A stretch of 64,000 nt of DNA. Source: a bacterium. Lineage in GTDB: Bacteria > Hinthialibacterota > Hinthialibacteria > Hinthialibacterales > Hinthialibacteraceae. Below are positions 25,626 to 34,476 of this stretch, piece by piece. Made by a program: the position numbers and the translations under genes. The notes beneath the pieces were generated by a model. That model was not told the origin of the DNA, made no database searches, and worked only from the letters and a program-made list of their open reading frames with translations. The stretch is taken from the NCBI GenBank assembly GCA_016125385.1, contig WGLV01000018.1:59828-123827 (forward strand), written 5' to 3'. The stretch's first letter is position 1, and each line of letters opens with the position of its first letter.

Positions 25626-25943
25626 ATGGATATACTGTCGATCGGCCTTTCCGGATTAAACGCCTCGCGCAATCAGGCGCTGACGGCGTCGAATAACCTC
25701 GCCAATCTCAACACGCCCGGCTATCGCGCCCAGCGCGCGAATGGCGGCGTTTCACAGACGCCCGGTCCGATGATTCCGTCCGGCGACGCCTCCAGAGGCG
25801 ATGAATACGTCGAAGGCTCCAACGTCGACATCGCCGAAGAAGCGGTCAACCTCAACCAGGCGGTCAACTCCACTCGCGCCAACGCGGCGGTGGTCCGCAC
25901 CGGCGATCAGATGCTGGGAACCGCGATCGATCTCATTGGATGA
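25626..25943 (+). CDS. Mini flagellar rod/hook-like protein (FlgC/FlgG-type ends only)
   Basis: The 105-residue protein consists of the two ends of a flagellar axial protein with nothing between. The N-terminus, SIGLSGLNASRNQALTASNN followed by LANLNTPGY, is the flagellar basal-body rod signature. The C-terminus, SNVDIAEEAVNLNQAVNSTR followed by ANAAVVRTGDQMLGTAIDLI, matches the C-terminal helix of FlgC/FlgG. Typical FlgC has about 135-150 residues. The ATG at 25626 has GAAAG upstream. No flagellar gene is adjacent, so it may belong to a scattered flagellar regulon, be a relic, or have another role. The gene looks intact. Confidence 0.75.
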   Translation: MDILSIGLSGLNASRNQALTASNNLANLNTPGYRAQRANGGVSQTPGPMIPSGDASRGDEYVEGSNVDIAEEAVNLNQAVNSTRANAAVVRTGDQMLGTAIDLIG

Positions 25944-25989
25944 ATTGCCGATCGTAGCCGCCGGCTATTTTGGGGCGTCACGCAGCCTT

Positions 25990-26110
25990 TGCGATTTTTC
26001 GGACAACCCCCTCCTGAACCTCCCCCAAACTTTGGGGGAGGAAACAATGCTCGATCCCGCTCACCTCAGCAACCAACGGGCGCGCAAGATTCTCACAGCC
26101 CAAAAACTCG
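25990..26110. repeat. Composite intergenic repeat (CCTCCCCC palindrome type)
   Basis: The block holds a cgattttTCGGACAACCCCCTCCT-like segment, the palindrome CCTCCCCCAAACTTTGGGGG (26019-26038, then AGG) and the tail CTCGATCCCGCTCACCTCAG with an AACGGGCGCGC motif. The same order recurs at 52.7-53.2 and 63.7-64.0 kb. It lies between the convergent mini rod gene and argG. Confidence 0.85.
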
Positions 26111-26182
26111 CCCCGGGCGCTGCCCGCCAACGGGAGCGCTGATTTTGTAAACCCGGGATGAGAAGAAGCAGGGCGGCGCCGG

Positions 26183-27388
26183 TTATTTCGCCTTGCGGAT
26201 CATGCTTTCAATCTTATTGGGAAGACCGAAGAGACGGATGAAGCCCTCAGCGTCCTTCTGATTGTAGACCTCGTCCGCGCCAAAGGTGGCGTAGGCTTCC
26301 TGATACAGCGAGTGGGGCGACTTGCGTCCCGCTGGATAGCAGTTGCCCTTGTACAGTTTGAGGCGCACCAGGCCGGTGACGTATTGCTCGCTCTCTTGAA
26401 TGAAGGCGTCCATCGAACGGCGGATGGTGGTGAACCACTGTCCGTTATACACCAGTTCGGCGTACTTCTCGGCGAGCAGGTTGCGGTAGTGCAGCGTCTC
26501 GCGTTCGCAAACCAGCGAAAGCAGCTCGCGGTGGGCGGCGTAGAGCAGGGTTCCGCCGGGGGTTTCATACACGCCGCGCGATTTCATGCCCACCAGGCGG
26601 TTTTCGACGAGGTCGACGCGGCCCACGCCGTTGCGTCCGGCGATGGCGTTAAGTTCGGTGACCAGCGCGATGGCGTCCATCGCCTTGCCGTTGACCGCTT
26701 TGGGAACGCCCGCCTCGAATTCGATTTCGACGTACTCGGGCTTGTCGGGCGCGTCTTCCGGGTTGACGGTGAGAATGAACATATCGGCGGGCGGCTCGTT
26801 CCACGGGTTTTCCAGCACGCCGCCCTCGAAGGAGAGGTGCCAGAAATTGCGGTCCATCGAGTAGGGCTTTTTCACCGTGACGGGCACGGGGATGTCGCGT
26901 TCTTTCGCGTATTCGACGGCGTCTTCACGCGAGCGGATGTTCCACTCGCGCCACGGGGCGATGACTTTCAGATGGGGCGCCAGCGCCTGAAAGGTGAGCT
27001 CAAAGCGCACCTGATCGTTGCCCTTGCCGGTGGCGCCGTGGGCGACGGCGTCCGCGCCTTCTTTCAACGCGATCTCGACCTGCCGCTTGGCGATCAGCGG
27101 ACGCGCGATCGAGGTGCCCAGCATGTACTGGCGTTCGTAGATCGCGCCCGCCTGCATCATGGGGAAGCAGAAGTCTTCGAGAAATTCCTTGCGCAGGTCT
27201 TCGATATAGATTTTCGACGCGCCGGTTTTGATCGCTTTTTCGTTGAGCGGATCGAGCTCCTCGCCCTGCCCGATGTCGGCGGCGTACGCGATGACCTCGC
27301 AGCCGTAGTTCTCTTTCAGCCAGGGGATGATGATGGAGGTATCGAGACCGCCGGAATACGCCAGCACGACTTTTTTCACGTCGCTCAT
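26183..27388 (-). CDS. argG: Argininosuccinate synthase
   Basis: ArgG joins citrulline and aspartate with ATP to give argininosuccinate in arginine synthesis. The 401-residue protein has the N-type ATP pyrophosphatase loop [10 protein letters not shown] (residues 9-18), then [40 protein letters not shown], and the substrate-binding [15 protein letters not shown] and GRNGVGRVD. Length is typical. The start has AAGGAG seven bases upstream. No other arg gene is adjacent; it appears to be transcribed alone. The 290 bp upstream (27389-27677) hold no gene and probably carry its promoter. Confidence 0.97.
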   Translation of the reverse strand: MSDVKKVVLAYSGGLDTSIIIPWLKENYGCEVIAYAADIGQGEELDPLNEKAIKTGASKIYIEDLRKEFLEDFCFPMMQAGAIYERQYMLGTSIARPLIAKRQVEIALKEGADAVAHGATGKGNDQVRFELTFQALAPHLKVIAPWREWNIRSREDAVEYAKERDIPVPVTVKKPYSMDRNFWHLSFEGGVLENPWNEPPADMFILTVNPEDAPDKPEYVEIEFEAGVPKAVNGKAMDAIALVTELNAIAGRNGVGRVDLVENRLVGMKSRGVYETPGGTLLYAAHRELLSLVCERETLHYRNLLAEKYAELVYNGQWFTTIRRSMDAFIQESEQYVTGLVRLKLYKGNCYPAGRKSPHSLYQEAYATFGADEVYNQKDAEGFIRLFGLPNKIESMIRKAK

Positions 27389-27677
27389 GTTGTTCTCCTT
27401 ACACGGCTGGATTCAACGCCGGAATGGGAATAGTCAGGATTTGAGCCCCGGCGCCGGGGCATTCAAGTCACGCGCCGGGAATCTTCATTATTTTATCCAT
27501 CTTTTTCGTACGCGATACGCGCGGGGAACCGATCCATCGGCTTTTGGGAAAATTATTTTCACCGATGAGCCCAGGGTTCATTGCGCGCATCCAAAATACC
27601 AAAACCGGTGACGGAGGCGGGCGGAATATGCATCCCGGCCCCGGATGAACTCGCGTGGTGACATTCAGAGAAGCGGA

Positions 27678-28055
27678 TCAGGCGCGCGGCGGTTTGCGCA
27701 GGGCCTGCGCGTAGGCGTCCCAGATGGAATAGATGTAGAGCACGATGCTGCTGAAGGCGAGGATGCAGAAGTTGGAAAATTCATTGCGCAGAAACTGGAT
27801 CGATTTTTCCGCCTGATCGAGGTTGTTCTGGCCGATCTGGATGTAATACATCGCGATGAAATACCCCAGCGGAAGCAGCACCGCCAGCGACGCGATCAGA
27901 AAAACCAGACAGACGAAGGTTCCCTTGAGCCACTGGCGGTTATACCACTGACCCGCGCCGGGAATCACCAGAGCCGACAACATGGCGGCTTTGATGGCCT
28001 CGCCGCGATTGGCGGGCGGCTGAGGAGGCGCGGGCGTGGACGGAGTTTCGGTCAT
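27678..28055 (-). CDS. Small TM2-like membrane protein
   Basis: A 125-residue protein with a Pro/Thr-rich N-terminus and three hydrophobic segments (about 25-45, 47-72, 95-115). The segment ALVIPGAGQWYNRQWLKGTF matches the Gly-rich turn of TM2/DUF5683-type domains (PGxGQxYNxxxxKG), whose role is unknown. Its ATG overlaps the kdsB stop codon (ATGA), so translation is coupled. This suggests a link to the envelope, but that is inference. Confidence 0.75.
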   Translation of the reverse strand: MTETPSTPAPPQPPANRGEAIKAAMLSALVIPGAGQWYNRQWLKGTFVCLVFLIASLAVLLPLGYFIAMYYIQIGQNNLDQAEKSIQFLRNEFSNFCILAFSSIVLYIYSIWDAYAQALRKPPRA

Positions 28056-28816
28056 GCTTTTTTCTCCTTCGCCTGATACGCGGCGCGGACTCGCTCGACG
28101 TCTTCAGGCGTGTTGACGCCGGGCCAGGGGTGACTGGTGGTCACCATCTTGATACGGACGCCGTGTTCAACCGCCCGCAGTTGTTCGAGGCTTTCAGAGA
28201 GTTCCAGCGTGCCGCGCGTCCAGCAGGCGTAGCGTTGAAGCGTCTGGCGGCTGAAGGCGTACGCGCCGAGGTGAAGCCAGTAATTGGCGGGCCGCTGCGC
28301 CCAGTCGGCGTCCTGTTTGCGCCGCCAGTAAGGAATCGGCTGCCGTGAAAAATACAGCGCGAAGCCGTCCTGATCGATCACCACTTTCACCATGTTGGGG
28401 TTTTCAACGTCTTCGCGTTCATGCAGCGGAGCCATCAGCGACGCCATCTGAATACCGGGCGCCTCTTCAAAACTCTCGATCAGCCGGTCGAGATCGCCGG
28501 GGTCGATCAGCGGCTCGTCGCCCTGCAGGTTCATGATGACGTCATGATCGAGGCCAAGGTCTTCAAGCACGCGCGCCACCCGGTCTGAACCGGTGGGCAG
28601 CGAGGGCGGCGACATCACCGCCCTGCCGCCGAAGCCGTCGACGGTCTCTTTGATGCGCGGGTCGTCGGTGGCGACGATGACGCCGTCGAGTTTGCGCGCG
28701 CGGGCGGCCTGTTCATACACGCGTTGAATCAGCGGTTTGCCACAGATGTCGATCAGCGGCTTGCCCGGCAGTCGAACCGAGGCGAATCGGGCGGGTATCA
28801 CGCAGATGGCTTTCAG
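28052..28816 (-). CDS. kdsB: 3-deoxy-manno-octulosonate cytidylyltransferase (CMP-KDO synthetase)
   Basis: KdsB activates KDO with CTP for inner-core LPS synthesis, so the host has LPS. Family motifs are CVIPARFASVRLPGKPLIDI near the N-terminus, GVIVATDD, MSPPSLPTGSDRVARVL, VIMNLQGDEPLIDP, and a C-terminal HPWPGVNTPEDVERVRAAY. The start is odd. No ATG or GTG gives a normal N-terminus; a GTG at 28882 would add 22 unlikely residues. A strong GGAGG (28825-28829) lies 8 nt before CTG at 28816, which would give 254 residues, near the E. coli length of 248. I therefore propose a CTG start; an ATC three bases upstream is less likely. The 3' end overlaps the next gene by 4 bp. Confidence 0.92.
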   Translation of the reverse strand: MKAICVIPARFASVRLPGKPLIDICGKPLIQRVYEQAARARKLDGVIVATDDPRIKETVDGFGGRAVMSPPSLPTGSDRVARVLEDLGLDHDVIMNLQGDEPLIDPGDLDRLIESFEEAPGIQMASLMAPLHEREDVENPNMVKVVIDQDGFALYFSRQPIPYWRRKQDADWAQRPANYWLHLGAYAFSRQTLQRYACWTRGTLELSESLEQLRAVEHGVRIKMVTTSHPWPGVNTPEDVERVRAAYQAKEKKA

Positions 28817-29320
28817 GATGACGACCTCCGAAGTTTCATCGGAAATGGATGGAATTCGCCGGGGCGATATCCACGATCGCACGGCCTTTCTATGGTAGAT
28901 AGAACGATTGACGGGCGAAAGATGTACGGCGCCGGTCTCAAATCGCTATTGGCCGACGTATTCTTTACCGGCGTAACGGGGGTGATTGCATTCCGCCGTA
29001 AATTGATTGACGGGCCGCCGGTGAGAGCGATATACCTTGATTTCGACGCACTCTTGACGCCCCTATCGTTGAGAGTCCCGTTTCGCAAGGGCGCGATGCG
29101 CGGTTTCCGCCGGCGGGATCGCGCGTTGCGCCCGGAAACATTCCCCCCTGAATATCACTTTTTTTGACCAATAAACGCTCGTTACTTCGTTTTTATTGTC
29201 GACCTGCATTACAATCAAAGTTGTGTAAATCTGCCGCCTTTTTTTTAACAGGAGCAGCGTTCCGCGTGATAGGATTAGGCTCTGGCTATCGCGCTTATCG
29301 TATGGAGTGATCTGGAAGTC
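28817..29320. other. Intergenic region between divergent kdsB and the hybrid kinase
   Basis: About 500 bp with no supported gene. Open frames on both strands here lack ribosome sites, run into neighbouring genes antisense, and have no recognisable content. The part from about 29150 to 29250 is AT-rich (TTTTTTTGACCAATAAACG; later a run of T at 29240-29248) and likely holds the kinase promoter. Confidence 0.5.
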
Positions 29321-31432
29321 ATGACAAAACCATCCAGCTCGATTCATAAGTGGTCCGTGCTGAAAATTCCTCTGATCTATTTTGCCATTAGCGTCTGCTG
29401 GATTCTGTTTTCGGACCTGCTCATGGCGAGCGTGGGGCTTGATCCTGAACGCATCGCGCTGGTCTCCATTCTGAAGGGGTGGGCGTTCGTCCTCGTAACG
29501 TCGCTCATTTTGTGGGGGCTGGTTTATCGCCATACTCAGCAGATTCTCAAAGCCAACCGTGATATCAACGCCTCGCGAGAAAACCTGCTCGCGATTATCG
29601 AAGCTTCGCCCCTGCCCGTCATTGAGCTCGACCTGGAAGGGCGCGTCCTGCTGTGGAACCGCAGCGCCGAACGCGTCTTCGGCTGGACGCAGGAAGAAAC
29701 GCTGGGTCACGTGTTGCCCACCGTTGCGCCCGACAAAACCAGCGAATTCTTCGAACTGTTGAATTTATTGAAAATGGGTGAAAAACTCGAAGGGATTTCG
29801 ATCCGCCGCATGGCGAAAAACGGGGTCATGCGCGACCTGCATATCTATTCCGCTCCCGTGCATGACGCCTCGGGACGCATGACGAGCATCGTCTCGATCA
29901 TGGAAGACGTGACCACGCGCGAAAAAGCGCGTCGCGACCTGATCGAACACAAGGAAATTCTGCAGGCGATTCTCGACAACGCCCCCATCATGACGGCGTT
30001 TCTGGACCCGAATGGCGGCCTGAAGTGGGTTAACCGGGCGTGGGAACAGAAAATGGGCTGGACGCTCGATGAAGCCCGTCAGCGCCATATTATCGAAGAC
30101 CTGTATCCCGATCCCGCCATGCGCGAACGAGTGCGCGAGTTTATCCGCAAGTCCGAATCGAAATGGAGCGAGTTCGTCTCTACTACCCGCAACGGCGATC
30201 CGATTCTCGCGATCTGGATCAACACGCGCTTGTCAGACGGCTCGAGGATCAGCATCGGGCTCGATATCACCGAACGGAAACGCCTCGAGGAACAACTTCT
30301 TCAAGCACAGAAAATGGAATCGATCGGACGTCTCGCGGGCGGCGTGGCGCATGATTTCAACAACCTGCTGATGGTGATGCAGGGCAATACGGAATTCGTC
30401 TTGAACCGGGTGAAAGACTCAGAAAACATCGAAGACCTCGAAAGCGTACTGAAAGCCGTCGAGCGAGCCACCGCGTTGACGCACCAGCTGCTGGCTTTCA
30501 GCCGCCGCCAGATCATGCAGGTCGAAACCGTCGACCTCAACGACCTGATCGAGTCGGCGGGTGAGATGCTGAAACGGATGATCGGCGAAGACGTCGAATG
30601 CCTGGTCACGCCGATGGCTCCGTTGTGGAAGGTTCGCGTCGATCCGCAACAGATCGAGCACGTGCTGTTCAACCTCGCGGTGAACGCGCGCGACGCCATG
30701 CCGAACGGCGGGCACCTCACCATCGAGACCGCCAACGTGGCGCTTGATTCCGAATACGCGCATGCACACCCCGAAGCCCCCTCGGGGGATTACGTCATGC
30801 TGGCCGTGTCCGACATGGGCGGCGGAATTCCGCCGGAAATCGTCGACAAGATTTTCGAACCGTTTTTCACCACCAAGCCCAAGGGCCGGGGGACCGGGCT
30901 GGGGCTTTCGACCGTCCATGGCATCGTCAAGCAGAGCGGCGGGCATATCTTTGTTTACAGCGAACCCGGCAAGGGAACGACCATCAAGATTTACCTGCCG
31001 CGCGCGGTGGATGAACCGGCGCGAGAGCCCGCCGAGCGCGGATCGGATACGGTGACCGCGGGACACGAGACCATCCTCGCGGTGGAAGACGCCGAAGGGG
31101 TTTTGGCCATTCTTGAACGGACGTTGAGTTCGAGGGGGTATTCAGTCATCACCGCCCAATCGGGCGGCGACGCGTTGACGATGAGCCGCTTGCACGACGG
31201 CAGGATCGACCTGCTGGTCACCGATCTGATCATGCCGGGCATGAACGGCAAAGAACTGGCGAATCAGCTGAGCGAATCCCGCCCGGAAACAAAGATCTTG
31301 TTTATCTCGGGCTATACCGACAACGCCATCGTTCATCACGGCATGCTGGATGAAGGGGTGAACTTTTTGCAGAAGCCGTTCACGGCTCCCGCTCTGCTGG
31401 CCAAAGTCCGCGAAGTACTCGACCGCGATTGA
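29321..31432 (+). CDS. Membrane hybrid histidine kinase with two PAS domains and a receiver
   Basis: A 703-residue sensor. Two membrane segments lie at about 15-37 and 48-70, with only a short external loop, so sensing is probably internal or in the membrane. PAS domain 1 covers about 83-205 (VIELDLEGRVLLWNRSAERV) and PAS 2 about 207-325 (LDPNGGLKWVNRAWEQKMGW). The HisKA H-box is GGVAHDFNNLL with His344. The HATPase domain has N (NLAVNARDAMPNGG), G1 (VSDMGGGIP), F (IFEPFFTTK) and G2 (GRGTGLGLSTVHGI) boxes. A C-terminal receiver has Asp635 in LLVTDLIMPGM, the Lys switch in FLQKPF, and Glu-Asp in place of the usual acidic pair. This NtrB-like form commonly works without a dedicated adjacent regulator, and none is seen here. 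Confidence 0.95.
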   Translation: MTKPSSSIHKWSVLKIPLIYFAISVCWILFSDLLMASVGLDPERIALVSILKGWAFVLVTSLILWGLVYRHTQQILKANRDINASRENLLAIIEASPLPVIELDLEGRVLLWNRSAERVFGWTQEETLGHVLPTVAPDKTSEFFELLNLLKMGEKLEGISIRRMAKNGVMRDLHIYSAPVHDASGRMTSIVSIMEDVTTREKARRDLIEHKEILQAILDNAPIMTAFLDPNGGLKWVNRAWEQKMGWTLDEARQRHIIEDLYPDPAMRERVREFIRKSESKWSEFVSTTRNGDPILAIWINTRLSDGSRISIGLDITERKRLEEQLLQAQKMESIGRLAGGVAHDFNNLLMVMQGNTEFVLNRVKDSENIEDLESVLKAVERATALTHQLLAFSRRQIMQVETVDLNDLIESAGEMLKRMIGEDVECLVTPMAPLWKVRVDPQQIEHVLFNLAVNARDAMPNGGHLTIETANVALDSEYAHAHPEAPSGDYVMLAVSDMGGGIPPEIVDKIFEPFFTTKPKGRGTGLGLSTVHGIVKQSGGHIFVYSEPGKGTTIKIYLPRAVDEPAREPAERGSDTVTAGHETILAVEDAEGVLAILERTLSSRGYSVITAQSGGDALTMSRLHDGRIDLLVTDLIMPGMNGKELANQLSESRPETKILFISGYTDNAIVHHGMLDEGVNFLQKPFTAPALLAKVREVLDRD

Positions 31433-31555
31433 AGAAGAAAAACGAGGCGAAAACCGAGCCGTGCGGTTTCAGCGCACCCGCCAGCAAATAACGGGGGCGC
31501 TTTTGTTTCTATTATCCAAATTTTAGAATCGAAATCCTGCTCGGTCACACCGTAA

Positions 31556-31870
31556 GGGGCAGGTTTGAAACCTGCTCCTACCATACGCCATTTCTCTTTC
31601 ACGAATCGTTTTAGTGTGCCATGCGATTCTGAAATTCCAAATTTCCGGAACCGTTTCTCCATCCTATCGCGTCAGCAACCAGCTGGCGCGGTGCGATCGA
31701 GCAACATTTCCTCCCCCAAAGTCTGGGGGAGGTCAGGAGGGGGTTGTCCGATGAACCGCAAAGGCTGCGCGATGTGCTCCCCCACTATCTACCCCCGGTC
31801 TTCGGGAGGAGAACGACCAGCGGGCCGTAGCGTGTCTTTGGGTTGTGCGTGTTTAACGCGCCCGATGGTT
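31556..31870. repeat. Cluster of palindromic intergenic repeats
   Basis: The cluster contains GGCAGGTTTGAAACCTGCTC (31558-31577), CCTCCCCCAAAGTCTGGGGG (31710-31729, then AGG) and a diverged CCCCCGGTCTTCGGGAGGAG (about 31792-31811). AACCAGCTGGCGCGG and ACCAGCGGGCCG motifs lie between. These are the same components as at 52.7 and 60.2 kb. No gene is supported between 31433 and 31958. Confidence 0.85.
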
Positions 31871-31958
31871 GCTGGCGCGGGTGACATCGCAGGTGCGCCA
31901 GTCTCGTCCAGCAAAAGGACTTGACAGAAGATGCTGCTGGTTACGCGGTGTCGGCTTA

Positions 31959-32594
31959 TTACGGGGCGAGGCGGGAGAGATTCCAGCCGGATTCAGACTT
32001 ACGGAAGACGAGGCGATCATGTAGGCGGCTTTTGCGACCCTGCCAAAACTCGATAACTGAAGGACTTAGGCGAAATCCGCTCCAGAAGGGCGGCCGGGGA
32101 ATATCGCCGTCGGCGCACTCGATCTCGACTTTCTTTACCGCTTCCTCCAGTTCATCCCGGCTGGAAATCGTCTTGCTCTGGGGCGATGCCCACGCTCCGA
32201 TGCGGCTGCCCAACGGGCGGCTGTGATAGTAAGCATCCGCCTCGGCGGGCGCGACAAGGGCGATGCTTCCCTCAACACGGACCTGGCGTTGCATCGACCC
32301 CCACCAGAAAACCAGCGCGGCGCGAGGGTTTACGTCAAGTTCTTTTGCTTTGCGGCTTTCCAGGTTGGTATAAAAAACGAACCCCCGCTCGTCAAATCCC
32401 TTGAGAAGCACCATCCGGGCCGAGGGCGCGCCTTCGGGCGTCGCAGTGGCCAGTGTCATCGCGGTGTGGTCATGCTCATTGGATTGCGAGGCTTCTTCAA
32501 ACCATTGCCGGAACTGTTCAAACGGATCGGAATCGATTTCGCTTTCGAGCAGGACGCGCTCCGGCGCGTTGTCGGTGGGTCGGTCCGATTGCAT
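31959..32594 (-). CDS. pdxH: Pyridoxamine 5'-phosphate oxidase
   Basis: PdxH oxidises pyridoxine or pyridoxamine 5'-phosphate to PLP using FMN and oxygen, which indicates an aerobic or microaerobic life. The 211-residue protein has PSARMVLLKGFDERGFVFYT, NLESRKAKEL, AALVFWW, RQVRVEG, YYHSRPLGSRIGAWAS and the C-terminal WGGFR-like WSGFRLSP, then IEFWQGRKSRLHDR and WNLSRLAP. These match the FMN- and PLP-binding segments of the family, and length is typical. It is transcribed alone, convergent with the hybrid kinase across a repeat cluster. Confidence 0.96.
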   Translation of the reverse strand: MQSDRPTDNAPERVLLESEIDSDPFEQFRQWFEEASQSNEHDHTAMTLATATPEGAPSARMVLLKGFDERGFVFYTNLESRKAKELDVNPRAALVFWWGSMQRQVRVEGSIALVAPAEADAYYHSRPLGSRIGAWASPQSKTISSRDELEEAVKKVEIECADGDIPRPPFWSGFRLSPSVIEFWQGRKSRLHDRLVFRKSESGWNLSRLAP

Positions 32595-32742
32595 GCGTCA
32601 ATCGCCTTTCCTTGCCGGTTTATGCCAGAAAATACAAGCCCTGAGGGTAAAACTAAAAAAGGGTTTTTTACCGGAATTGTAGCCCGGCGGGCCGCTGGAC
32701 GCAGGTTCATGCCGGGGATTTCAAAAAAAATCACTTTTTTTG

Positions 32743-32786
32743 TTGACAGCGTTGCCCGAATCCGGCAGAATTACACTTAATATAAT
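32743..32786 (+). promoter_or_regulatory. Candidate promoter for the coiled-coil membrane protein
   Basis: A consensus TTGACA at 32743-32748 is followed after 17 nt by CAGAAT (32766-32771). A perfect TATAAT lies a little further on (32781-32786), without a good -35 at the right distance. Either would give a leader of roughly 220-240 nt before the ATG at 33017. Confidence 0.45.
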
Positions 32787-32823
32787 GTTATTGGTTGAGG
32801 GAACCATGAATACAGTTCAATGC

Positions 32824-32845
32824 GGATGGAGAGGCATCTCCATCC
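32824..32845 (+). promoter_or_regulatory. Leader hairpin (attenuator-like)
   Basis: GGATGGAGA / TCTCCATCC form a perfect 9-bp stem with a four-base loop, followed by a pyrimidine-rich tract (TCCATTTTCTTTCTTTCC). It lies in the probable leader of the downstream gene, in the position of an attenuator or a premature terminator. Confidence 0.45.
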
Positions 32846-33016
32846 TCCATTTTCTTTCTTTCCTCTTTTTCCCGTTCCCTGCCCCATGGCGCCGTTCGTA
32901 TACTTGTGTGGAGACCTTGCCGGTTCGCGTCTCCGCTCCACCTTCGTTTTCATCGCGCTCGCCGCGCCGTACGCGCCGGCTGGAGCGTCACCAGTCCATC
33001 GAATGGAGGAATGTCC

Positions 33017-34306
33017 ATGTCTGAACAGGTTCAGGAACATCAAACCCCACAGAAAAGCGGCTCGGGCTTCTGGGTCGGTTTCTGGCTCACCCTGGTGATC
33101 GTCGGCGCGGTGGCGGGCGTCGGCGTATATCTCGATTACCGGCTGCAACAGTTTGAAGACGAGCTGGCCTCACATGAAGACTCGATCATGAAAGGCCGTC
33201 AGGAATCGGCTGAATTCGCCAACCGCCTGACCACCACACTCAACACGATGTCCGACATGCTGACCAAGACGGTTAACTCGTTCACCGATCACACCGCCAA
33301 ACTGGCTTCCGTTATTGAAAACAAAGAGAAATCGCAGTCCGATCATCTGCAGACCGTCATCGAAGAACTGAATCAGAACATCAAGCAGGAAAACGAAAGC
33401 CTCAAACTCGCCGTTCAGAATCTGTCTCGCCAGTTGAACCAGACGCAGGCCGCGCTGCATACCGTCAGCGAGCGGGCTGAAAGCCAGGAACAGAAACTCG
33501 CCGAAGCCAATCAGAAAATCGCCGCGCTGGAAACGTCGGTCAAAGACGATTTCAGCAACCTGACCAAGCTCGCCAACGCGATGGGCGAATCGGTGCAGGC
33601 CCAGTTTGAAGCGCAGGCGGTTAACTTCAACAGCCAGGTCAGCGCGCTGAACGACTCGTCGAACCGCACGCTGGAAGCCATTCATCAGGATATGAAATCC
33701 GTCGCGGATCGCGTCGACGGCCTGCAGGCGAAACAGGAAGAAAACAGCCAGAACGTAGCGCAGGTCGCCTCACAACTGGCCGGTCTTAAACAGAGCCAGA
33801 ACGATTTCGCCGACAAGTTCGCCTCCACCAGCCAGTGCATCGATAACACCGCCTCATTGATTGAAGAAAACCTGAAGACGCTTGCCAATAATATGGACGG
33901 CGGCTTCGCCAGTTCGGCCGAGCAGACCGAGACGTTGCGCGCCGATCTAGCCGAATTGGGTTATTCGCTCACCGAGCGCACTGAAGAACTGCTGGTTCAG
34001 ATGATGAGTTCAACCGAAGACAGCGAAACGGCGGCCGATCAGGCCCAGAAGATGAGTTCGGCGCTGGATTCGTATACCAAAAATGTTTCGAGCTTCATCC
34101 AGAACCTCAACGACCAGATCGATTCGCTGAACCAGTCGGTTCAGGCGGTCGGCGAACGCATCAACCAGCATCAGAGCAATCTGGTCAGTGAAGCGGGAAG
34201 CGAGCAGGTGAAAGAAAAACCCGCCCCGATCGAAGAAGGCAAACCGATCGGCCTGTTCGTATTGCCCGCCAGCCCGCCTGAAGATTTTCAGGCCAGCGCG
34301 CAATAA
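33017..34306 (+). CDS. Membrane-anchored long coiled-coil protein
   Basis: A 429-residue protein with one membrane helix near the N-terminus (about 18-40, FWVGFWLTLVIVGAVAGVGV). After it come more than 300 residues rich in Gln, Asn, Glu, Ser and Ala with few prolines, in heptad patterns typical of long coiled coils (NQNIKQENESLKLAVQNLSR, AEANQKIAALETSV). The C-terminus is a short Pro-containing tail ending ASPPEDFQASAQ. The family is not recognised; it could scaffold or space envelope structures. The ATG at 33017 follows GGAGG in GAATGGAGGAATGTCC. Upstream in-frame starts are rejected for that reason. It has its own promoter, leader hairpin and strong terminator, so it is a single-gene unit. 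Confidence 0.85.
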   Translation: MSEQVQEHQTPQKSGSGFWVGFWLTLVIVGAVAGVGVYLDYRLQQFEDELASHEDSIMKGRQESAEFANRLTTTLNTMSDMLTKTVNSFTDHTAKLASVIENKEKSQSDHLQTVIEELNQNIKQENESLKLAVQNLSRQLNQTQAALHTVSERAESQEQKLAEANQKIAALETSVKDDFSNLTKLANAMGESVQAQFEAQAVNFNSQVSALNDSSNRTLEAIHQDMKSVADRVDGLQAKQEENSQNVAQVASQLAGLKQSQNDFADKFASTSQCIDNTASLIEENLKTLANNMDGGFASSAEQTETLRADLAELGYSLTERTEELLVQMMSSTEDSETAADQAQKMSSALDSYTKNVSSFIQNLNDQIDSLNQSVQAVGERINQHQSNLVSEAGSEQVKEKPAPIEEGKPIGLFVLPASPPEDFQASAQ

Positions 34307-34330
34307 CACGCAGGCTGAATAGAAAAACCG

Positions 34331-34365
34331 AGGCCGGGGCGAATAACCGCCCCGGCCTTTTTGTT
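34331..34365 (+). terminator. Strong rho-independent terminator
   Basis: AGGCCGGGGCG (34331-34341) pairs perfectly with CGCCCCGGCCT (34348-34358) around a six-base loop, followed by TTTTTGTTT. It lies 24 bp after the coiled-coil gene. Confidence 0.93.
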
Positions 34366-34476
34366 TGCGTGGATCTATTTGATGACAAAGCAGGGTGTGA
34401 ATCCGGTATAAATCCTCAAAAAACGGTTACACCCGCCGAAAAACCGTTATTTTTCAGGGCGTTCGCAGAAAAACGA

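Noticed and set aside
26312..27433. Plus-strand open frame of 373 codons opposite argG
   Set aside because: It is a perfect antisense shadow of argG, which has all catalytic motifs.
28724..29167. Plus-strand open frame of 147 codons upstream of the hybrid kinase
   Set aside because: Its first part is antisense to kdsB, and the rest has no family pattern and no ribosome site.
29063..29710. Minus-strand open frame of 215 codons across the start of the hybrid kinase
   Set aside because: Most of it is antisense to clear PAS and membrane segments of the kinase, and it has no ribosome site or recognisable content.
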